A stretch of DNA of 64,000 nucleotides from Actinokineospora bangkokensis (GCF_001940455.1 NZ_MKQR01000026.1:825315-889314); one strand, 5' to 3'; shown: positions 47,323-57,174, counted from the stretch's first letter. Notes: generated by a model from the letters alone, not told the origin. Program-made: numbers and translations.

Positions 47323-48080
47323 CGGACGAGGTTCGGGGCGGTGCGAGCCCCTCGGGGCCGCCGTGGTCCGTCGACCTGCTGGCCGACCTGCACGCGGGCG
47401 TGCTGGAGCCGCGGCAGGCCCAGCGGCTGTGGGCGCAGGTGAACGGCGACCCCGCCGCGCGGGCCGTGCTGGACGCGCTGGAGTCGGTGCGCACCGGCCT
47501 GGGTGAGCTGGGTGCGGCCCCGGTGCCGCCGATGCCGTCACGCTTCGCGTCCGAGCTGGACGCGGCGCTGGAGGCCGAGGCCGCCCGCCACTTCGGCGGC
47601 GGGGTCGCCGCCCCGCCGCGCCCGCCGGGCGTGGCCCCGGTGGTCGACATCGCCGCCGCCCGCCGCAAGCGCGGCAGGCTCACCGCCTGGGCCGGTGGGC
47701 TCGTCGCGGTGGCCGCCGCCGCCGTGGCGATCGGGTTCGCGGTCGTGCCCACCACCACCCCGGGCGTCCCGTCGGCGCAGATGAGCGACGGCGGCAAGCC
47801 CAGGGTGCAGGCCAGCAGCGGCGACCTGAGCGCGGCCATCGGCCAGGTCAACGGCGCCCGCGACTACGGCGACCTCGGTGACGAGGCCGGGTTGCAGCGC
47901 TGCCTGTCCCAGGTCGGGGTGGACGCCAAGGCCCCGGTGCTCGGCGTGCGCCCGATCACCCTGGACGGCACCCCCGGCACCATGGTCATGCTGCTGCCCG
48001 GCTCCGGCCAGCTCGGCAAGTTCCGGGTGCTGGTGCTCCAGTCCGGCTGCCAGAAGATCTTCGACAACGTCATCGGCTGA
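47319..48080 (+). CDS. Membrane anti-sigma factor (RsmA/Rv3912-like)
   Basis: The 253-residue protein has a cytoplasmic N-terminal part (to about 120), one helix (about 124-146), and an extracytoplasmic C-terminal domain with two Cys (LQRCLSQ, QSGCQKI) that may form a disulfide. No zinc-type HxxxCxxC motif is seen, so it is not a ZAS redox switch. It is translationally coupled to sigM and occupies the Rv3912 position, before trxB. Release of SigM probably follows an envelope or proteolytic signal. Confidence 0.8.
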   Translation: MTDEVRGGASPSGPPWSVDLLADLHAGVLEPRQAQRLWAQVNGDPAARAVLDALESVRTGLGELGAAPVPPMPSRFASELDAALEAEAARHFGGGVAAPPRPPGVAPVVDIAAARRKRGRLTAWAGGLVAVAAAAVAIGFAVVPTTTPGVPSAQMSDGGKPRVQASSGDLSAAIGQVNGARDYGDLGDEAGLQRCLSQVGVDAKAPVLGVRPITLDGTPGTMVMLLPGSGQLGKFRVLVLQSGCQKIFDNVIG

Positions 48081-48143
48081 CCGCCGCGCCGAGGCCCGCC
48101 CGCACCCCGGGCGGGTCTCGGCGCGCACTCGCCCCCTCGACGC

Positions 48144-48169
48144 GGAACACCTGCGCCTACGATCGCGTT
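48144..48169 (+). promoter_or_regulatory. SigR/SigH-type promoter for trxB-trxA
   Basis: GGAAC (48144-48148), 18 bp, GTT (48167-48169), 52 bp upstream of the trxB start. Streptomyces SigR and mycobacterial SigH recognise GGAAT/C with GTT at this spacing and drive trxBA under thiol stress, so this fits both sequence and target. Confidence 0.65.
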
Positions 48170-48220
48170 GACACCATCGCGCCCGGCGGACGGCCCGGGC
48201 GACGTCGACGGAGGGGCAGC

Positions 48221-49216
48221 ATGGCCGCGGAAACGGACCAGATCCGCAACCTGATCATCATCGGTTCGGGCCCCGCCGGGTACACGGCCGCCGTGTACGC
48301 CGCGCGCGCGCAGCTCGACCCGCTGGTGTTCGAGGGCAGCCAGTTCGGCGGCGCCCTGATGACGACCACCGAGGTGGAGAACTTCCCCGGGTTCCGCGAC
48401 GGCATCATGGGCCCGGACCTGATGGAGCAGATGCGCGCGCAGGCCGAGCGGTTCGGCGCGGAGCTCAAGGCCGAGGACGTCGACGAGGTCGAGCTGACCG
48501 GCCCGGTGAAGCACGTGACCGCCAACGGCGTGCGCTACGCCGCCCGCGCGGTCATCCTCGCCATGGGTGCCGCCGCCCGCTACCTGCACGTCCCCGGCGA
48601 GCAGGAGCTGCTCGGCCGCGGCGTGTCCGCCTGCGCGACCTGCGACGGGTTCTTCTTCCGCGACCAGGACATCGCCGTGCTCGGCGGCGGTGACTCCGCG
48701 ATGGAGGAGGCCACCTTCCTCACCCGCTTCGCCAAGTCGGTGACCCTGGTGCACCGGCGCGAGGACTTCCGCGCGTCGAAGATCATGCTGGAGCGGGCGC
48801 GGGCCAACGACAAGATCCGCTGGCAGCTCAACTCCGAGGTCACCGAGGTGCTCGACGGCGAGGGCAAGGTCGCGGGCCTCAAGCTGCGCGACACCGGCTC
48901 CGGCGCCGAGTCGGTGCTCGACGTCAGCGGCTTCTTCCTGGCCATCGGCCACGACCCGCGCAGCGAGCTGGTGCGCGGCCAGGTCGACGTGGACGACGAG
49001 GGCTACGTGCTGACCAAGGGCCAGACCACCTACACCAACCTCGACGGGGTGTTCGCCGCGGGCGACCTCGTCGACCGCACCTACCGGCAGGCCATCACCG
49101 CCGCGGGCTCCGGGTGCTCCGCGGCGATCGACGCCGAGCGCTGGTTGGCCGAGCACGGGTCCGCCGAGGCCGAGAGCGCCCCGGAGCTCGTCGGCGGCGG
49201 CTACGGTTCCAACTGA
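48221..49216 (+). CDS. trxB: Thioredoxin reductase
   Basis: The 331-residue flavoenzyme reduces thioredoxin with NADPH. FAD motif [15 protein letters not shown] (about 15-29), redox-active CATC near residue 143, NADPH motif [10 protein letters not shown] (about 160), and the second FAD motif VFAAGDLVD are all present. ATG 48221 has GGAGGGG upstream. Followed by trxA after 26 bp; they form the thioredoxin operon under a SigR/SigH-type promoter. Confidence 0.96.
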   Translation: MAAETDQIRNLIIIGSGPAGYTAAVYAARAQLDPLVFEGSQFGGALMTTTEVENFPGFRDGIMGPDLMEQMRAQAERFGAELKAEDVDEVELTGPVKHVTANGVRYAARAVILAMGAAARYLHVPGEQELLGRGVSACATCDGFFFRDQDIAVLGGGDSAMEEATFLTRFAKSVTLVHRREDFRASKIMLERARANDKIRWQLNSEVTEVLDGEGKVAGLKLRDTGSGAESVLDVSGFFLAIGHDPRSELVRGQVDVDDEGYVLTKGQTTYTNLDGVFAAGDLVDRTYRQAITAAGSGCSAAIDAERWLAEHGSAEAESAPELVGGGYGSN

Positions 49217-49242
49217 TCGAGACCAGGGAAGAGGCAGAGGGC

Positions 49243-49572
49243 ATGGCTGAGAACACCATCGATGTGACCGACAAGACCTTCGTCGAGGAGGTCCTGCAGA
49301 GCGACAAGCCGGTCGTGGTCGACTTCTGGGCCACCTGGTGCGGGCCGTGCAAGATGGTCTCCCCGGTGCTCAACGAGATCGCGGGCGAGCACGCCGACAA
49401 GATCACCGTGGCCAAGGTCGACATCGACAAGAACGCCAGCACCGCGCGCGACTACCAGATCATGTCGGTGCCCACGATGATCGTCTTCCGCGGCGGCCGC
49501 CCGGAGAAGACCATCGTCGGCGCCAAGCCGAAGGCGGCCCTGCTCAAGGAGCTGGCCGACTACCTGGGCTGA
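49243..49572 (+). CDS. trxA: Thioredoxin
   Basis: The 109-residue protein has the WCGPCK active site near residue 31, the conserved FWATWCGPCKMVSPVL stretch and cis-Pro in SVPTMIVF. It is the general disulfide reductant served by the upstream TrxB. ATG 49243 with AGAGG before it. Ends at a strong hairpin terminator. Confidence 0.96.
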   Translation: MAENTIDVTDKTFVEEVLQSDKPVVVDFWATWCGPCKMVSPVLNEIAGEHADKITVAKVDIDKNASTARDYQIMSVPTMIVFRGGRPEKTIVGAKPKAALLKELADYLG

Positions 49573-49580
49573 ACTGCCCC

Positions 49581-49624
49581 GACGGGGCCCGCGCCCCCCG
49601 GAGACGGGGGGAGCGGGCCCCGTC
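49581..49624 (+). terminator. trxBA terminator
   Basis: Outer stem GACGGGGCCCGC (49581-49592) with its complement (49613-49624) and an inner CCCCCCG/CGGGGGG stem around GAGA. Starts 8 bp after the trxA stop. Confidence 0.8.
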
Positions 49625-49746
49625 GTCGTCCTGGACCCGCCCCTTCCGGGTGCGAACCAGGTGGACAAGGCACAATGGTCGACTGTCACCGAATCCGCGC
49701 CCGAGCACGCGTTCCGCCCGGGTGCCCGACCGGAGAGCGAGGGTGC

Positions 49747-50883
49747 ATGCGGGTACTGCGCCGCGGCGATGGGGGACCGGCAGTGGCCGAGGTGCGGTCC
49801 ACGCTGGCCGCGCTGGGCCTGATGCCCGCCACCACCGGCGAGGCCGTCTTCGACGCCGCCGTGGAGCAGGCCGTCCGCGCCTTCCAGCAGCAGCGCGGCC
49901 TGATCACCGACGGCCTGGTCGGCCCGGCCACCTACCGCGCCCTGCGCGACGCCACCCACCAGCTCGGCGGCCGCCCGCTGGCCTACATGGTGTCCGCCCC
50001 GATCAGCGGCGACGACGTGCTCACCCTGCAGGAGCGGCTGCTGGAGCTGGGCTACGACGCGGGCCGCCCCAACGGCGTGTTCGGCGGGCAGACCGAGGCG
50101 GCGCTGCGCAACTTCCAGCGCGACTACGGCCTCACCGTCGACGGCATCTGCGGCCCGGAGACCGTCCGCGCCCTGCGCCAGCTGTCCCCGCGCGCCCGCG
50201 GCGGCCGCCCGGTGCTGCTGCGCGAGCAGGAGCGCGTCCGCCGCTCGGGCCCCCGCCTGCGCGGCAAGCGCATCGTCATCGACCCCGGCCACGGCGGCGC
50301 GGACACCGGCATCGCCGTCGGCGGGGTCACCGAGGCGGCCCTGGTGTGGGACCTGGCGACCCGCCTGGAGGGCCGGATGGTCGCCACCGGCATGGAGGCC
50401 CTGCTCTCCCGCGGCCCCGACCAGTGCCCCGACGAGGCCGAGCGCGCCCGCTTCGCCAACGACGCGGGCGCCGACCTGGTGCTGTCCCTGCACGCCGACC
50501 GCAACACCTCCCCGCACGCCCAGGGCGTCGCCTCGTTCCACTTCGGCACCGGCAACGGCGCCACCTCCACCCTCGGCGAGGCCATGGCGGGCCTCATCCA
50601 GCGCGAGCTGGTCAAGCGCACCGGCATGCGCGACTGCGGCACCCACCCCAAGACCTGGGACCTGCTGCGCCTCACCCGCTGCCCCGCCGTCCGCATCGAG
50701 ATCGGCTACCTCACCAACGCCGACGACCGCGCCCGCCTCTCCGACCCCGCCTTCCGCGACGTCCTCGCCGAGGGCATCGTCGTCGCCGTCAAGCGCCTCT
50801 ACCTCCTCGGCGAGAACGACCAGCCCACCGGCACCTTCACCTTCGCCGACGTCATGGCCCACGAACTCCTCGCCAAGGGCTGA
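49747..50883 (+). CDS. cwlM: CwlM-like peptidoglycan regulator (N-acetylmuramoyl-L-alanine amidase family)
   Basis: The 378-residue protein has two PG_binding_1 domains (about 7-65 and 85-145, GLMPATTGEAVFDAAVEQAVRAF and GYDAGRPNGVFGGQTEAALRNF) and an Amidase_3 domain with zinc ligands in DPGHGGADTG, TEAAL and SLHAD, and the catalytic Glu in EIGYLTN. No signal peptide, in agreement with cytoplasmic mycobacterial CwlM, which when phosphorylated by PknB activates MurA. The C-terminus keeps the TGTFT motif (Thr361, 363, 365) where the mycobacterial protein is phosphorylated. ATG 49747 chosen; position matches Rv3915. Confidence 0.88.
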   Translation: MRVLRRGDGGPAVAEVRSTLAALGLMPATTGEAVFDAAVEQAVRAFQQQRGLITDGLVGPATYRALRDATHQLGGRPLAYMVSAPISGDDVLTLQERLLELGYDAGRPNGVFGGQTEAALRNFQRDYGLTVDGICGPETVRALRQLSPRARGGRPVLLREQERVRRSGPRLRGKRIVIDPGHGGADTGIAVGGVTEAALVWDLATRLEGRMVATGMEALLSRGPDQCPDEAERARFANDAGADLVLSLHADRNTSPHAQGVASFHFGTGNGATSTLGEAMAGLIQRELVKRTGMRDCGTHPKTWDLLRLTRCPAVRIEIGYLTNADDRARLSDPAFRDVLAEGIVVAVKRLYLLGENDQPTGTFTFADVMAHELLAKG

Positions 50884-50996
50884 CCCCACCCCGCGCTCCC
50901 ACACCCCCACGGGTCCCAAGACCCCACCCGCCCCCCATCCCGGGTCCCACGACCCACCCCACCACTGCCCCCGCCCCTCCGCGCATGCTGCCGCGT

Positions 50997-51281
50997 GGGT
51001 ACCCCGGGCAAGGGGACCCCTGAATTTCACGTTACCGCTGGTGAGCGCGGCGCTGGAAGACCTGGGGATAGTCCTGTGGATAACTCGGCGCCCTGTGGAT
51101 AAGTGCCGTCGCGCTGCTCGCCGGGAGCGTGGCGGCGCGCGATCGCCGGAAATGGTCTGCGGCAAGGCTTTCGCCTGGGTAACCCGCCCGGGGGGACCCC
51201 CGATTTCAACGCTACTGGGGTGTCGGGCAGCGGGGGAAGTGATCGGCTCGGCCTGTGGATAACTCAGGGGCCTGTGGAGCG
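50997..51281. repeat. Two ~180-bp-spaced copies of a DnaA-box module
   Basis: Units at 50997-51102 and 51177-51281 align over GGGTA-CCCG, GGGGACCCC, a TTTCA-CG-TAC segment, and a terminal pair of DnaA boxes. Exact TTATCCACA (inverted: TGTGGATAA) occurs at 51075-51083, 51094-51102 and 51254-51262; the fourth box (51273-51281) is degenerate. Boxes within a pair are 19 bp apart in each unit. A decayed third start may lie near 51350. The gap 50884-51358 between cwlM and the GNAT gene holds no gene. Confidence 0.7.
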
Positions 51282-51358
51282 ACGCGGCTGAGGTGGCGGC
51301 GACACGCAGAGGGGTCACCGCAAGCCTTTGCGCGGGCGGTCGACCGAGGCAAGGGGGG

Positions 51359-51988
51359 TCAGCCGGGGTTGAGGGCGGGGCTGTGGGTGGAGATGGAGAC
51401 GGTGTTGAGGAGGCGCTCCAGGGCGGCCTCGACGTCTTCCTTCCAGGTGATCCCGGTGCGCAGTTCGAGGCGCAGGCGGGGCCAGCGGGGGTGCGGGCGC
51501 ACGGTCTTGAAGCCGACGCTGGTGAGGAAGTCGGCGGGGACGACGCAGGAGCGGTCCTCGTCGGGCTTGGCGTCGCCGAAGGCCTCGATGGCCTTGACGC
51601 CGCGGCGGGTGAGGTCCTTGGCGACCGACTGGACCAGCATCCGGCCGAGGCCGCCGCCGCGGAACTCGGGGAGGATGTGGAAGCCGGTGAGGACGACCGC
51701 GTCCGGGCTGATGGGGGAGGTGGGGAAGGCGCCCGCGCGGGGGACGGCGTTGGGCGGGGCGTAGAGGACGAAGCCGACCGGGAGCTTGTCGCTGTAGACG
51801 ACCCGGCCGCAGGAGCCCCACTCCAGCAGGACGCTGGAGACCCAGGCCTCCTTCTCCAGCTCGGTGGTGCCGAACTCCTCCGCCTGGTCCTTCAGGTGCG
51901 GCGCGAGCTCCCAGTAGACGCAACCCCGGCAGTGCTTGGGCAGGTGCTCCAGGTTGTCCAGCGTGACGCCGACCACACGTCGAGACAC
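51359..51988 (-). CDS. GNAT-family acetyltransferase (Rv3916c-like)
   Basis: The 209-residue protein has the acetyl-CoA motif HILPEFRGGGLGRMLVQSVAKDL (about 105-127) and three Cys in the first 65 residues (HCRGCVYWEL, WGSCGRVV). N-terminal part RRVVGVTLDNLEHLPKHCRGC is conserved in the actinobacterial group next to parB. Substrate unknown. ATG/GTG start at 51988. It ends where the DnaA-box module begins. Confidence 0.82.
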   Translation of the reverse strand: MSRRVVGVTLDNLEHLPKHCRGCVYWELAPHLKDQAEEFGTTELEKEAWVSSVLLEWGSCGRVVYSDKLPVGFVLYAPPNAVPRAGAFPTSPISPDAVVLTGFHILPEFRGGGLGRMLVQSVAKDLTRRGVKAIEAFGDAKPDEDRSCVVPADFLTSVGFKTVRPHPRWPRLRLELRTGITWKEDVEAALERLLNTVSISTHSPALNPG

Positions 51989-52149
51989 CCGACCTCCCCG
52001 CTCTTCGCGCGCCCGCAGGTCGGGGCGCGGCGAATCTCCGGCACAACCATAGGTGCTGCGGGCGTGCGCGGGAACCGGAGGGCGGGATTCTCGGAGTTAC
52101 GTCACCCCTCCGGTTACACTCGTCCGCAGTTGACAGCGACGGAGCAGCC

Positions 52150-53469
52150 ATGACCACGCCTGGACAGCAGCCCGACAGAGCAGGCTCCCGCAGCCTGGAC
52201 CCGCACCTCGACCGCTACGCGGCGCGGGCGGCGGGGATGACCGCATCCGAGGTCAGGGCGCTGTTCGCGGTGGCATCGCGGCCCGAGGTGGTCTCGCTGG
52301 CCGGTGGCATGCCGAACCTGGCGGCGCTGCCGCTGGAGTCGCTGTCGGACCAGATCGCGCAGATCGTGGCCCAGGAGGGGCTGGTCGCGCTCCAGTACGG
52401 CTCGGCGCACGGGCTGCCGCAGCTGCGCGAGCAGATCTGCGAGGTCATGGCGCTGGAGGGGGTCTCGGGGCACCCGGACGACCTGGTGGTCACCGTGGGC
52501 TCGCAGATGGCCCTCGACCTGGTGACCCGCATCTTCTGCGACCCGGGCGACGTGGTGCTGGCCGAGGGCCCGTCCTACGTGGGCGCGCTGGGCACCTTCG
52601 CCTCCTACCAGTGCCAGGTGCGGCACGTGGTGATGGACGAGCACGGCCTGGTGCCCGAGGCGCTGCGGGCGGCGCTCGACGCGGCCAAGCAGGCGGGCCA
52701 GCGGGTGAAGTTCCTCTACACGATCCCGAACTTCAACAACCCCGCGGGCGTGACCATGGCCGTCGCGCGGCGCTCGGAGGTGCTCGACATCTGCGCCTCG
52801 CACGGGGTGCTGGTGATCGAGGACAACCCGTACGGGCTGCTCGGCTTCGACGGGCAGGTCTACCCGGCGCTGCGGTCGATGGACCGGGACAACGTCATCT
52901 ACCTGGGGTCGTTCTCCAAGACCTTCGCCTCCGGCCTGCGGGTCGGCTGGGCGCTGGCCCCGCACGCGGTGCGCGAGAAGCTGGTGCTGGCCGCCGAGTC
53001 GGCCGCGCTGTGCGCGCCCACCCTCAACCAGCTCGTGGTGTCCCGCTACCTGGCGACCCACGACTGGAAGGGGCAGATCAAGTCCTTCCAGACCATGTAC
53101 CGCGAGCGCCGCGACGCGCTGCTGACCGGCCTGGAGCAGCACATGCCCGCCGGGTGCACGTGGACCAAGCCCGAGGGCGGGTTCTTCGTCTGGATGACCG
53201 TGCCCGAGGGCGTGGACACCAAGGCGATGCAGCCGCGCGCGGTCACCGCCCGGGTCGCGTACGTGCCCGGCACCGGCTTCTACGCCGACGGGTTCGGCAG
53301 CAGGCAGATGCGCCTGTCGTTCTGCTACCCGCCGCCGGAGCGGATCTCCGAGGGCGTGCGGCGGCTGGCCGTGGTGCTGGCGCAGGAGATCGACCTGCTC
53401 AACACCTTCGGGCCGACCACCAGCCGCACCCTGTCCGGGCCGCAGACGCCCTCGCCCGACACCGCCTGA
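52150..53469 (+). CDS. PLP-dependent aminotransferase (2-aminoadipate/LysN-like, MocR-related without HTH)
   Basis: The 439-residue fold-type I aminotransferase has VSLAGGMPN at the N-terminus, YTIPNFNNPAGVTM (Asn and substrate loop, about 195), VIEDNPYGLLGF (Asp and Tyr at PLP), YLGSFSKTFASGLRVGW with the Schiff-base Lys near residue 257, and RLSFCYPP with the carboxylate-binding Arg. The PxFxNPxG form is typical of the LysN/MocR branch, acting on 2-aminoadipate or broad aromatic/branched substrates. ATG 52150. It is followed by a D-Ala ligase-like gene after 72 bp. Confidence 0.85.
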   Translation: MTTPGQQPDRAGSRSLDPHLDRYAARAAGMTASEVRALFAVASRPEVVSLAGGMPNLAALPLESLSDQIAQIVAQEGLVALQYGSAHGLPQLREQICEVMALEGVSGHPDDLVVTVGSQMALDLVTRIFCDPGDVVLAEGPSYVGALGTFASYQCQVRHVVMDEHGLVPEALRAALDAAKQAGQRVKFLYTIPNFNNPAGVTMAVARRSEVLDICASHGVLVIEDNPYGLLGFDGQVYPALRSMDRDNVIYLGSFSKTFASGLRVGWALAPHAVREKLVLAAESAALCAPTLNQLVVSRYLATHDWKGQIKSFQTMYRERRDALLTGLEQHMPAGCTWTKPEGGFFVWMTVPEGVDTKAMQPRAVTARVAYVPGTGFYADGFGSRQMRLSFCYPPPERISEGVRRLAVVLAQEIDLLNTFGPTTSRTLSGPQTPSPDTA

Positions 53470-53541
53470 CCCTCGACGGCCGCACCCCCGGTGACGGGGT
53501 ACCGTCCCGGTGCCCGTGCTGAGCCGATCGAGGAGTGCACC

Positions 53542-54492
53542 GTGTCCGACCGCTGGGTTGCCGTGCTGGCCGGGGGCCTGTCCCACGAGCGCGACGTGTC
53601 GCTGCGGTCCGGCCGCCGGGTGTCCGCGGCGCTGCGCTCGGCCGGGCTGACCGTCGAGGAGTGGGACGCCGACGCCTCGCTGCTGCCCCGGCTGCGGGAG
53701 AGCAGGCCGGACGCGGTGGTCATCGCCCTGCACGGCGGCGAGGGCGAGAACGGGTCCATCCAGACGGTGCTGGAGCTGCTGGGCATCCCGTACGTGGGCG
53801 CCGACGTGACCGCGTGCAGGCGGGCGTGGGACAAGCCCTCGGCCAAGGCCGAGCTGCGCCGGTCCGGGCTGCTCACCCCGGACTGGGTGGTGCTGCCGCA
53901 CGGGACGTTCCGGGAGCTGGGCGCGCAGCCGGTGCTCGACGCGATGGTCGAGCGGCTGGGCCTGCCGATGATGCTCAAGCCGGACCAGGGCGGCTCGGCG
54001 CTGGGCGCGCAGGTGGTGCGCGAGGCGGCGGAGCTGCCGACGGCGATGGTGGGCTGCCTGGCCTACGGCGACTCGGTGCTGGCCGAGCGGTTCGTCGACG
54101 GGGTCGAGGTGGCGGTGACGGTGATCGAGGGCCCGGACGGGCCGTACGCGCTGCCCGCGGTGGAGATCGCGGCGCAGTCGGGCGTCTACGACTACACCGC
54201 CCGGTACACCGCCGGGCTGACGACCTTCCACACCCCCGCCCGGTTGGCCGCGGGGGTGGCCGAGGCGGTGGCCGACCTGGCGGTGTCGGCGCACCGGCTG
54301 CTCGGGCTGCGGGACGTGTCGCGCACCGACGCCGTCGTGGACGCCGACGGCGCGGTGCACTTCCTGGAGGTGAACATCTCCCCGGGGCTGACCGAGACCT
54401 CGCTGGTGCCGATGGCGATCGAGGCGGCCGGTCTGTCGTTCGGGGAGATCTACGCGGGCCTGGTCGAGCGGGCCGTGACCCGCTCACGCTGA
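53542..54492 (+). CDS. ddl: D-alanine--D-alanine ligase family ATP-grasp enzyme
   Basis: The 316-residue ligase begins VAVLAGGLSHERDVSLRSG (Glu binding D-Ala), with ALHGGEGENGSIQTVLELLGIPYVG, the ATP-grasp Lys in MLKPDQGGSALG, and the metal-binding FLEVNISPGLTETSLVP at the C-terminus. It joins two D-Ala for peptidoglycan. It is shorter than E. coli DdlB by a few residues only. It could be the main Ddl or a second copy, since actinomycetes often carry another Ddl elsewhere. GTG 53542 with GAGGAG upstream. Confidence 0.87.
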   Translation: MSDRWVAVLAGGLSHERDVSLRSGRRVSAALRSAGLTVEEWDADASLLPRLRESRPDAVVIALHGGEGENGSIQTVLELLGIPYVGADVTACRRAWDKPSAKAELRRSGLLTPDWVVLPHGTFRELGAQPVLDAMVERLGLPMMLKPDQGGSALGAQVVREAAELPTAMVGCLAYGDSVLAERFVDGVEVAVTVIEGPDGPYALPAVEIAAQSGVYDYTARYTAGLTTFHTPARLAAGVAEAVADLAVSAHRLLGLRDVSRTDAVVDADGAVHFLEVNISPGLTETSLVPMAIEAAGLSFGEIYAGLVERAVTRSR

Positions 54493-54562
54493 GCGGTCGA
54501 ACCCTGGCGCAGGGCAATCGTCACCGTGACACAACGCCCTGGTGTGATCCCCTGCGCCCCGC

Positions 54563-55552
54563 TCATGCCCGATTTGCCGGTTTGTCCGACATCATCTCCA
54601 CGATGCGCTCCAGGTCGTCCACCGAGCCGAACTCGACGACGATCCGGCCCTTCTTGCGGCCCAGCTCGACCTTGACCCGGGTGTCGAACTTGTCCGAGAG
54701 CCGGTCCGCCACCGCTTGCAACCCGGGCGCCTGCAACGGCTTGCGCGGCGGCGCCTTGGGCTTGGCCGGGGCCGCGCCCTTGGCCAGGGTCACCGCCTCC
54801 TCGGTCGCCCGCACCGACAGCCCCTCCGCGACGATGCGGGTGGCCAGCTCCTCCTGCGCGCCCGGGTCGTCGAGGCCGAGCAGCGCGCGGGCGTGCCCGG
54901 CGGAGAGCACCCCCGCGGCCACCCGGCGCTGCACCGGGAGCGGCAGCTTGAGCAGCCGGATGGTGTTGGTGATGACCGGCCGGGAGCGGCCGATCCGCCC
55001 GGCCAGCTCCTCGTGCGTCACGGAGAACTCGTCGAGCAGCTGCTGGTAGGCCGCCGCCTCCTCCAGCGGGTTGAGCTGCACCCGGTGGATGTTCTCCAGC
55101 AGGGCGTCGCGCAGCATCGCGTCGTCGGCGGTCTGCCGCACGATCGCCGGGATGCGCTCCAGCTCGGCGCGCTGCGAGGCGCGCAGCCGCCGCTCGCCCA
55201 TCACCAGCTCGTAGCGGTCCCCGCCGAGCTCGCGCACCACGATCGGCTGCATCAGGCCGAACTCGCGGATCGAGTGCTCCAGCTCGGCGAGGGCGTCCTC
55301 GTCGAAGACCTGCCGGGGCTGCTTCGGGTTCGCCGTGATCGCCGAGGTGGGGATCTCCCGGTACACCGCGCCCGCCACGGTCTGCTCGACGACCGGGTCG
55401 GGGGCGGCGGGGGAGTCGGCGGGCGGCGGGGTCGGCAGCGCGAGCCCACCGCCCGAGCCGGGCAGCGGAGCGCCGCCCGCCGGTGGGCCCTGGGGGATGA
55501 GCGCGGCGAGGCCGCGGCCCAGTCCGCCCTTGCGTCCGGCTGGTCCACTCAT
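54563..55552 (-). CDS. parB: Chromosome partitioning protein ParB
   Basis: The 329-residue protein has the N-terminal [10 protein letters not shown] box that stimulates ParA, the CTP-binding ParB/Srx domain ([51 protein letters not shown]), the HTH ([26 protein letters not shown] in outline) that reads parS, and a C-terminal dimer domain. ATG 55552 overlaps the parA stop (TGATG). Its parS targets lie within 1-2 kb at 56465-57365. Confidence 0.95.
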   Translation of the reverse strand: MSGPAGRKGGLGRGLAALIPQGPPAGGAPLPGSGGGLALPTPPPADSPAAPDPVVEQTVAGAVYREIPTSAITANPKQPRQVFDEDALAELEHSIREFGLMQPIVVRELGGDRYELVMGERRLRASQRAELERIPAIVRQTADDAMLRDALLENIHRVQLNPLEEAAAYQQLLDEFSVTHEELAGRIGRSRPVITNTIRLLKLPLPVQRRVAAGVLSAGHARALLGLDDPGAQEELATRIVAEGLSVRATEEAVTLAKGAAPAKPKAPPRKPLQAPGLQAVADRLSDKFDTRVKVELGRKKGRIVVEFGSVDDLERIVEMMSDKPANRA

Positions 55553-56448
55553 CAGTGCGTCTCCGCTCCTCGGTCGGCCACCTCGCGGGCGGCGTCCAGG
55601 TAGCTCAGGGCGCCGCGGGAGCCGGGGTCGTAGGCGAGCACGGTCTGGCCGTACCCGGGCGCCTCGGACACTTTCACGCTGCGCGGGATGACGGTCTTGA
55701 GCACCGTGTCGCCGAAGTGGTGGCGGACCTCGGAGGTCACCTGGTCGGCGAGCTTGGTGCGGCCGTCGTACATGGTGAGCAGGATCGTGGACACGACCAG
55801 GCTGCGGTTGAGGTGCGCCTGCACCAGCTCGATGTTGCGCAGCAACTGGCTCAGCCCCTCCAGCGCGTAGTACTCGCACTGGATCGGGATGAGCACCTCC
55901 TGCGCGGCGACCATCGCGTTCACCGTGAGCAGGCCGAGCGAGGGCGGGCAGTCGATGAAGACGTAGTCCGGCGCGATCGCGTCCAGCGCCTCGGCGGTCA
56001 GCGCCTCCTTGAGCCGCGACTCCCGGTTCTCCATCGCCACCAGCTCGATCTCCACACCGGCGAGGTCGATGGTGGCGGGCACGCAGTACAGGTTGGGCGA
56101 CTGGTCGGACACGTGCGCGGCGTCGGCCAGGGTGATCTCGCCCAGCAGCACCTCGTAGATGGAGGGGGTGCCGGAGCGGTGCTCGACGCCCAGGGCGGTG
56201 CTGGCGTTGCCCTGCGGGTCGAGGTCCACGACGAGCACCTTGAGCCCGTGCAGGGCCAGTGCGGCGGCCAGGTTCACCGTGCTGGTGGTCTTGCCGACGC
56301 CGCCCTTCTGGTTGGCGACGGTGAGCACCCGCCGGTGCGTGGGGCGCGGGAACATCCGCTCGGGGTGCTTGAGGCGGGTGGCGCGCGCCGCTTCCTCGGC
56401 GATCGGCGTCCACCCGGCCACGGCGGCGGGGGAGGGCTGGTCCACCAT
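55552..56448 (-). CDS. parA: Chromosome partitioning ATPase ParA (Soj)
   Basis: The 298-residue deviant Walker ATPase has [14 protein letters not shown] near residue 48, DLDPQGNAS, and the [15 protein letters not shown] switch. An N-terminal extension of about 40 residues before the ATPase core is common in actinomycetes. It drives origin segregation with ParB. ATG 56448. A parS site sits 17 bp upstream of the start, so bound ParB could influence parAB transcription. Confidence 0.95.
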   Translation of the reverse strand: MVDQPSPAAVAGWTPIAEEAARATRLKHPERMFPRPTHRRVLTVANQKGGVGKTTSTVNLAAALALHGLKVLVVDLDPQGNASTALGVEHRSGTPSIYEVLLGEITLADAAHVSDQSPNLYCVPATIDLAGVEIELVAMENRESRLKEALTAEALDAIAPDYVFIDCPPSLGLLTVNAMVAAQEVLIPIQCEYYALEGLSQLLRNIELVQAHLNRSLVVSTILLTMYDGRTKLADQVTSEVRHHFGDTVLKTVIPRSVKVSEAPGYGQTVLAYDPGSRGALSYLDAAREVADRGAETH

Positions 56449-56464
56449 CAGCGACCTCCAGTCG

Positions 56465-56478
56465 GTTTCACGTGGAAC
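56465..56478. promoter_or_regulatory. parS: parS site 1 (one mismatch)
   Basis: GTTTCACGTGGAAC differs at one base from the palindrome GTTTCACGTGAAAC. Between parA and rsmG. Confidence 0.8.
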
Positions 56479-56490
56479 ATCGGTGCGGTC

Positions 56491-57174
56491 TCAGGCACGG
56501 TGCTGGTCCTTCCTGGTCCGCCGCGGCCTGCTCGGGCCCGCGGACGCGATGCGTTCGATGACGACCACCGTCGTCGGTTCGTCGAGTGCGCTGCCGCAGG
56601 TGGCCACCCGGGGCGCGCCGCCCCCGGCCTTGGCCACGGCGGCGCGGTCGCGCTCGACCTCCTCGGCCGCGCTCGCACCCTTGAGCGCGACCACGTGCCC
56701 ACCCGGGCGGACCAGGGGGAGGCACCACGTGCAGAGCTTGGCGAGCGGGGCGACCGCCCGCGCGGTGACCACGTCGGCGTCGGCCACCTCAGCGCGCACC
56801 GCGGGCTCCTCGGCCCGGCCGCGCACGACGGTGACGGTCGACAGTCCCAGAGTCTCCACGACCTCGTCCAACCACGCCACCCTCCTGGCCATCGGTTCGA
56901 CGAGGGTCACGGACAGGTCGGGTCGGGCGATCGCCAGCGGAACCCCGGGCAGCCCGGCGCCGGACCCGACGTCCACCACGGCGACCCCCGCGGCGATCTG
57001 CTCCCCGATGACGGCGGAGTTGAGCACGTGCCGCGTCCACAGCCGGTCCAGCTCGCGCGGACCGATGAGGCCGCGCTCGACCCCGTGCTCGGCGAGGAGG
57101 GCGGTGAACCGCTCGGCGAGGTCGAGCCGGTCGCCGAAGACGGCGGCCGCCTGCGGGGGTGTTGCGTCGCCCAT
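56491..57174 (-). CDS. rsmG: 16S rRNA (guanine527-N7)-methyltransferase RsmG
   Basis: The 227-residue SAM-dependent methyltransferase contains DRLDLAERFTALLAEHG, LWTRHVLNS, VVDVGSGAGLPGVPLAIARP (SAM motif I), VEPMARRVAWLDEV and ARAVAPLAKL. It methylates G527 in the 530 loop; loss gives low-level streptomycin resistance. ATG 57174 begins the usual N-terminus; a longer frame upstream crosses parS site 2. Part of the conserved parA-rsmG-jag order. Confidence 0.94.
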   Translation of the reverse strand: MGDATPPQAAAVFGDRLDLAERFTALLAEHGVERGLIGPRELDRLWTRHVLNSAVIGEQIAAGVAVVDVGSGAGLPGVPLAIARPDLSVTLVEPMARRVAWLDEVVETLGLSTVTVVRGRAEEPAVRAEVADADVVTARAVAPLAKLCTWCLPLVRPGGHVVALKGASAAEEVERDRAAVAKAGGGAPRVATCGSALDEPTTVVVIERIASAGPSRPRRTRKDQHRA

